From Viridibacterium sediminicola (GTDB lineage Bacteria > Pseudomonadota > Gammaproteobacteria > Burkholderiales > Rhodocyclaceae), in contig NZ_JBDIVE010000002.1 in the NCBI RefSeq assembly GCF_039631295.1, positions 434,001-498,000 of the forward strand: a stretch of DNA of 64,000 nt, written 5' to 3'. Below the pieces are notes generated by a model. That model ran no database searches and was not told the origin of the DNA. It was given only the letters and a program-made list of their open reading frames with translations. Below are positions 59,797-64,000 of this stretch, piece by piece. Both the position numbers and the translations under genes were made by a program. Position 1 is the stretch's first letter. Every line of letters begins with the position of its first letter.

Positions 59797-59846
59797 AATA
59801 TTTTGGCTTACTGCACTCACTGCATTTTTCGCAAGGGAATTCAACA

Positions 59847-60035
59847 ATGAAACAGTCTCTCCTCGTTGCTGCCCTGATCGCTCTCGCTGCTGCTGGTTGC
59901 AGCAAGAAGGAAGAAGCACCGGCTCCCGTCGAGCAATCGGCACCGGCTGCAGCTCCCGTTGAGCAATCGCCTGCTGCTGACGCTTCGGCTCCGGCTGACG
60001 CTTCTGCTCCGGCTGATCAGTCCGCTGCCAAGTAA
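59847..60035 (+). CDS. Small Ala/Pro-rich lipoprotein
   Basis: 62 residues. Lipobox AAAGC (lipidated C18), then SKKEEAPAPVEQ and an Ala/Pro/Ser/Asp tail with near-repeats (PVEQSAPAAAPVEQS; ASAPADASAPADQS). Mature part is disordered and only about 44 residues long; similar tiny lipoproteins are abundant in Gram-negatives, role unclear (perhaps structural). It has a clear RBS (AAGGGAATTC region) and its own terminator. Probably highly expressed. Confidence 0.8.
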   Translation: MKQSLLVAALIALAAAGCSKKEEAPAPVEQSAPAAAPVEQSPAADASAPADASAPADQSAAK

Positions 60036-60052
60036 GTTTTCTTGGTAGTCGT

Positions 60053-60078
60053 AAAAGCCGGCCATTGGCCGGCTTTTT
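60053..60078 (+). terminator. Terminator of the small lipoprotein gene
   Basis: AAAAGCCGGCC-ATT-GGCCGGCTTTTT, 11-bp stem with T-tract, 17 nt after the stop. Confidence 0.93.
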
Positions 60079-60117
60079 CGTTTTGTGCGCGCTTAACAAG
60101 CATCCGGAGACCAAGAC

Positions 60118-60891
60118 ATGCCCGGCACCAGCCGTCTCAAAGCACGTCATCCGCATGAAAGCCTGGCCAGTTCGCTGGCCGGTGATCTGATGCAGCGCAT
60201 CGAACGCGGCGAATTGAATCCCGGCAGCAAGCTGCCGAGCGAACGCGAGCTGATGGCCAGCTATGGCGTCAGCCGCTCGGTGGTGCGCGAAGCGACCTCC
60301 AGCCTGCGCTCGGCCGGCCGTGTCAGCACCCAGCAAGGTCGCGGCGCCTTCGTACTGGCCAAGGCCGGGCCCAGTTCCCGCCCATTGAGCGACGCTCCTG
60401 CGCGCGCGACCTCGCAGCGCACGCCGATTGAATTACTCGAAGTACGGCTTGGCCTCGAAGTCCAGGCCGCTTCACTCGCCGCCCGGCGACGCACGCCCGA
60501 AAGCCTGCTCGCCATCGAGCATGCCTGGCAGTCGCTGTCCATCGTGCTCGAAGGCGGCGGCAGCAACGTCAGCCGCAAGGACCGCGAATTTCATGCGGCC
60601 ATCGCCCGCGGCACGCAAAATCCGTATTTCGCCGACACGCTCTCCAGCCTGGTCCAGCTGCGCCCGGAGCGCACGCAACGCCAGTTCAGCAGCGAGGCCG
60701 CACGCAAGGCACACATGCAGCAAGTACGCGCCGAGCATGAGCAGATCTTCCTCGCCATTGCACGTGGCGACGCGGACTCGGCCGCCGCCGCCATGCATTT
60801 GCACCTGGCCAACAGCCTGCAGCGACTCAGCCAGGGCATGCCGGCCGATGTCGTCGACAGCAAACCTGTGCGCAAAGGAAACCATTCATGA
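60118..60891 (+). CDS. GntR/FadR-family transcriptional regulator
   Basis: 257 residues. N-terminal winged HTH (about 15-80: LNPGSKLPSERELMASYGVS then RSVVREATSSLRSAGRV) and a C-terminal FCD ligand-binding domain (about 100-230; VRLGLEVQAASLAARR, DREFHAAIARGTQNPYFADT). Such regulators bind small carboxylic acids. Its stop overlaps the next gene start by 4 nt, so it is likely a local repressor of the aldehyde dehydrogenase. Ligand unknown. Confidence 0.9.
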   Translation: MPGTSRLKARHPHESLASSLAGDLMQRIERGELNPGSKLPSERELMASYGVSRSVVREATSSLRSAGRVSTQQGRGAFVLAKAGPSSRPLSDAPARATSQRTPIELLEVRLGLEVQAASLAARRRTPESLLAIEHAWQSLSIVLEGGGSNVSRKDREFHAAIARGTQNPYFADTLSSLVQLRPERTQRQFSSEAARKAHMQQVRAEHEQIFLAIARGDADSAAAAMHLHLANSLQRLSQGMPADVVDSKPVRKGNHS

Positions 60892-62348
60892 CCCATCCCG
60901 CCATCGCGCGCGTCGGCGCCCTGTTGAAAACCTCCGCCCTGGTCGGCGGCCACTGGCTGGCCCACGCCACGCGCTTTGAAGTGCGCGACCCGGCCAATGG
61001 CCAGTTGCTGGCCGAGGTCAGCAATCTCGACGCGCATGAGGCGGATCGCGCCATCAATATCGCCGCCAATGCGCTGCCGGTGTGGCGCAATAGCACGGCC
61101 AACGAGCGCTCGGCGATCCTGCGGCGCTGGTACGAACTGATTCTCGAACACCGCGAAACGCTGGCCGTGCTGATCACCGCCGAGCAAGGCAAGCCGCTGG
61201 CGGAAGCGCGCGGTGAAGTGGTGTATGCCGCCTCCTTCGTCGAATGGTTCGCCGAAGAAGCGCGCCGCATCTATGGCGACATCATCCCCAGCCCGAGCAA
61301 TGACCGGCGCGCGCTGGTCCTGCGCCAGGCGATCGGCGTATGTGCGGCGATCACGCCGTGGAATTTCCCGGCCGCGATGCTGACCCGCAAGATCGCCCCC
61401 GCGCTGGCCGCCGGCTGCACGATCCTGCTCAAGCCTGCCGAACAAACACCGCTGACCGCGCTGGCGCTGGCCGATCTGGCCATGCAGGCCGGCATGCCGG
61501 CGGGCGTCTTCAATGTGCTGACTGCGGATGGCCGCAACTCGGTCGCCATCGGCAAACGCTTGTGCGAGCACCCGCAGGTGCGCCATCTCTCATTTACCGG
61601 TTCGACCGAAGTCGGCCGCCTGTTGATGGCGCAATGTGCGCCGACGCTCAAGCGCATGTCGCTGGAACTGGGCGGCAATGCGCCCTTCATCGTGTTTGAC
61701 GATGCCGACATCGACGCGGCCGTGGACGGCGCGCTCTTCGCCAAGTACCGCAATGCCGGGCAAACCTGCGTCTGCGCCAATCGCTTCATCGTACAAGCCG
61801 GCGTGCATGATGAATTTGTCGCCCGCCTCGCCGAGCGCAGCGCACAGATTCGCGTCGGCCATGGTTTCGAGGAAGGCGTGCAGCAAGGCCCGCTGATCGA
61901 TGACGTAGCGGTCGCCAAGTTCATGCATCACCTGGACGATGCCCGCCGCAAGGGCGCGCGCCTGCATGTCGGTGGCGTGGCGCCGAAGGGCCGCTTCGTC
62001 GCGCCGACGGTGCTCAGCCAGGTGAATACCGACATGCTGGTCGCCCGCGAAGAGACCTTCGGCCCGCTCAGCGCGGTGATGAAATTCAGCGATGAGGAAG
62101 AAGCCATCGCGCTCGCCAATGCCAGCGAATCCGGCCTCGCCGCGTATTTCTACACCCGCGACATCAGCCGCGTGTGGCGCATGGCCGAAGCGCTGGAATG
62201 CGGCATGGTCGGCATCAATACCGGCGCCATCTCCTACGCCAGCATGCCGTTTGGCGGCGTCAAGCAATCGGGCTTCGGCCGCGAGGGCTCACGCTACGGC
62301 ATCGACGAATACGTCGACCTCAAATACCTCTGCATGGCCGGGCTGTAA
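60888..62348 (+). CDS. gabD: NAD(P)-dependent succinate-semialdehyde dehydrogenase
   Basis: 486 residues. ALDH fold with catalytic Cys in NAGQTCVCANR, general base Glu in LELGGNAPF and ITPWNFPAAMLTRKIAPALA near the cofactor site; FTGSTEVGRLLM is also family-typical. The sequence resembles GabD (succinate semialdehyde to succinate), though glutarate semialdehyde activity cannot be ruled out. It is translationally coupled to the FadR-type regulator. No gabT lies in the window. Confidence 0.88.
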   Translation: MTHPAIARVGALLKTSALVGGHWLAHATRFEVRDPANGQLLAEVSNLDAHEADRAINIAANALPVWRNSTANERSAILRRWYELILEHRETLAVLITAEQGKPLAEARGEVVYAASFVEWFAEEARRIYGDIIPSPSNDRRALVLRQAIGVCAAITPWNFPAAMLTRKIAPALAAGCTILLKPAEQTPLTALALADLAMQAGMPAGVFNVLTADGRNSVAIGKRLCEHPQVRHLSFTGSTEVGRLLMAQCAPTLKRMSLELGGNAPFIVFDDADIDAAVDGALFAKYRNAGQTCVCANRFIVQAGVHDEFVARLAERSAQIRVGHGFEEGVQQGPLIDDVAVAKFMHHLDDARRKGARLHVGGVAPKGRFVAPTVLSQVNTDMLVAREETFGPLSAVMKFSDEEEAIALANASESGLAAYFYTRDISRVWRMAEALECGMVGINTGAISYASMPFGGVKQSGFGREGSRYGIDEYVDLKYLCMAGL

Positions 62349-62367
62349 AAGCCCCGGCGCTTGTCGC

Positions 62368-64000
62368 CTACTCCGCCTCCAGCTTGGCCACGCCCAGCGC
62401 CAGCAGCTTCATGCCGACGCCAGCGCCGAAATTGACCTGCACCCGCGCATCGGCGCCGCTGCCCTCGGCGGAGACGATGACGCCGGAGCCGAACTTGGCA
62501 TGGCGCACCGACTGGCCGATGCGGAAGCCGCCCAGATCGCGATTGGCCTGCCGCGGCGCATTGGCGCGTGAGCCGGCGTAAGCCTCGTTGCGCGTCGGCG
62601 TATGCACGGCGCCGAAGCCTTGCTGCACGCGCGGCGTCAGCCACTTGAGCAGTTCAGCAGGAATCTCCTCGAAAAAGCGCGACTTGATCGCAAACCGCGT
62701 CTGCCCGTGCAGCATGCGGCTTTGCGCCAGCGACATGTACAAGCGCTTGCGCGCGCGCGTCACCGCCACGTACATCAGGCGCCGCTCTTCCTCCAGACCA
62801 TCCAGTTCGGTGATGCTGTTCTCGTGCGGGAACAAGCCGTCTTCCAGGCCGGTGATGAACACCACATCGAATTCGAGACCCTTGGCGGCGTGCACGCTCA
62901 TCAGCTGCACGGCTTCCTGACCAGCGTCGGCCTGGTGCTCGCCGGCTTCCAGCGAGGCGTGGGCCAGGAAACGCGAGAGCGGATCGCCGGCGACGACTTC
63001 CTCGCCCTCGGCTGGCGTGCTGTCTTCGCTGATGAAATTGGTCGCCGCGTTGATCAGTTCGTCGAGGTTGGCGAGGCGCTCCTCGCCCTCGCGCTCGGCC
63101 TTGTAATGCGCACGCAGACCGGAGGCATCGAGGATGTGGTCGACCATCTCGGGCAGGCGCAGCTCGCGCGTCGTCAGGCGCATTTCTTCGATCAGGCGGA
63201 TGAAGGCTCCGATCGCCTGCGCCGGCTTGCCGGCAAGCTGCGAGACCGCCGCGTACAAGCTGGTGTTGTAGGTGCGCGCCGCGTCCTGCAGCTGTTCGAG
63301 CGAACGCGCGCCGATGCCGCGCGTCGGGAAATTGACCACACGCACGAAGGCCGTATCGTCATCGGGATTGGCCATCAGGCGCAGATAGGCCAGCGCGTGC
63401 TTGATTTCCTGGCGCTCGAAAAAGCGCAGGCCGCCATACACACGATACGGAATGCCCAGCGAGAACAGCTGGTGTTCGAGCACGCGGGATTGCGCATTGC
63501 TGCGGTAGAGCAAGGCGATGTCGCTACGCGCGGCGCCCTCGCGTACCAGTTGCTGGATCTCTTCGACGATCCAGCGCGCCTCGTCCAGATCGGCCACCGC
63601 TTCATAAACGCGGATCGGCTCGCCACTGCCCTGGTCGGTCCACAGATTCTTGCCCAGGCGCTTGCTGTTGTTGGCGATGATGGCATTGGCTGCATCGAGG
63701 ATATTGCCGTGCGAGCGGTAGTTCTGCTCCAGGCGGATCACCGCCGGTACCTGGAACTCGCGCTCGAAGTCGCGCATATTGCCGACCTCGGCACCGCGAA
63801 AGCCGTAGATGCTCTGGTCATCGTCACCGACCGCGAACACCGCCGCCGGCGTCGGCGTGGCGTGGCCGGCAATCAGCTTGAGCCACAGGTATTGCAGGCG
63901 ATTGGTGTCCTGGAACTCATCGACCAGCAGATGGCGGAAGCGCGCCTGGTAATGGCGGCGGATCGGCTCATTGCGTTCGAGCAGCTCATAAGCACGCAGC
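62368..64000 (-). CDS. uvrD: DNA helicase II UvrD (5' end beyond window)
   Basis: About 543 codons of the C-terminal part are present; the gene continues off the right edge. SF1 helicase of nucleotide-excision and mismatch repair. Motifs visible in order: DEFQDTN (Walker B), VGDDDQSIYGFRG (III), QNYRSHG (IV), VHAAKGLEFDVVF (V), EEERRLMYVAVTRARKRL (VI). The C-terminal tail carries a Tudor-like segment (GQSVRHAKFGSGVIVS). It is convergent with the aldehyde dehydrogenase. MutL of the same repair pathway is at 34 kb. Confidence 0.95.
   Translation of the reverse strand, partial: LRAYELLERNEPIRRHYQARFRHLLVDEFQDTNRLQYLWLKLIAGHATPTPAAVFAVGDDDQSIYGFRGAEVGNMRDFEREFQVPAVIRLEQNYRSHGNILDAANAIIANNSKRLGKNLWTDQGSGEPIRVYEAVADLDEARWIVEEIQQLVREGAARSDIALLYRSNAQSRVLEHQLFSLGIPYRVYGGLRFFERQEIKHALAYLRLMANPDDDTAFVRVVNFPTRGIGARSLEQLQDAARTYNTSLYAAVSQLAGKPAQAIGAFIRLIEEMRLTTRELRLPEMVDHILDASGLRAHYKAEREGEERLANLDELINAATNFISEDSTPAEGEEVVAGDPLSRFLAHASLEAGEHQADAGQEAVQLMSVHAAKGLEFDVVFITGLEDGLFPHENSITELDGLEEERRLMYVAVTRARKRLYMSLAQSRMLHGQTRFAIKSRFFEEIPAELLKWLTPRVQQGFGAVHTPTRNEAYAGSRANAPRQANRDLGGFRIGQSVRHAKFGSGVIVSAEGSGADARVQVNFGAGVGMKLLALGVAKLEAE

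Overview
This is a GC-rich chromosomal window from a beta-proteobacterium. The likely group is Rhodocyclales/Rhodocyclaceae-like: flagellar flgB-J order with flgA and flgMN nearby, pilS-pilR, an 88-residue IF-1 paralogue, PP0621-type and DUF2322 genes, BaeSR-RND, FutA/FbpA-type iron uptake. Genus is not decided. Most of the window is ordinary core genome; accessory DNA is confined to one tRNA-bound mini-island and one small inverted-repeat element.

Layout. 1-6.5 kb: flagellar rod/hook operon flgBCDEFGHI(J) on the minus strand, with flgJ cut by the window edge; flgA is divergent (6.8 kb), and flgM-flgN (9.6-10.4 kb) follow a good sigma-28 promoter. 7.5-8.1 kb: IF-1 paralogue and a cold-shock protein. 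8.3-9.4 kb: asparaginase. 10.4-13.6 kb: PilR/PilS plus a small zinc-ribbon membrane protein. 13.6-18.3 kb: small housekeeping and stress genes (LEA-2 lipoprotein, YbiB, pyrophosphatase, HMA protein, Usp, DUF2322, cytochrome b561, cytochrome c'). 18.4-21.4 kb: queG divergent from tsaE-amiC. 21.5-24.1 kb: C13 (legumain/caspase-clan) lipoprotein, GNAT, alpha/beta hydrolase, small membrane protein. 24.1-24.35 kb: a MITE-like element that seems to have split a terminator hairpin. 24.4-25.5 kb: ohr and ohrR with two matching operators. 25.5-31 kb: chemoreceptor, TPR-glycosyltransferase, membrane phosphoesterase, PilZ. 31.2-34.1 kb: pectate lyase lipoprotein, folE, stand-alone BLUF photoreceptor. 34.1-38.1 kb: mutL, rsuA, rluF-like. 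38.3-38.5 kb: tRNA-Arg(ACG) and tRNA-Ser(GCT). 38.6-41.1 kb: lysC, small XRE regulator, queD. 41.1-49.1 kb: BaeRS-type two-component pair divergent from a complete RND efflux operon with a candidate BaeR box between them.

49.36-52.41 kb: an integrated mini-island next to tRNA-Ser(TGA). The last 56 nt of the tRNA (anticodon loop to CCA) are perfectly duplicated at the far end. Inside lie a tyrosine-recombinase remnant with only its arm-type DNA-binding domain, a small acidic protein and a 434-residue coiled-coil protein with two membrane helices, neither of known function. This is the best place in the window for an undescribed system.

52.6-64 kb: Bax-inhibitor-like protein, a three-gene Fe3+ ABC importer behind a Fur-like box, rlmD, roxA (L16 arginyl hydroxylase), a small Ala/Pro-rich lipoprotein, a FadR-type regulator overlapping a succinate-semialdehyde dehydrogenase, and uvrD running off the right edge.

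Starts were chosen from ribosome-binding sites, family lengths and overlaps. Family names come from motifs read by eye; no database search was run.
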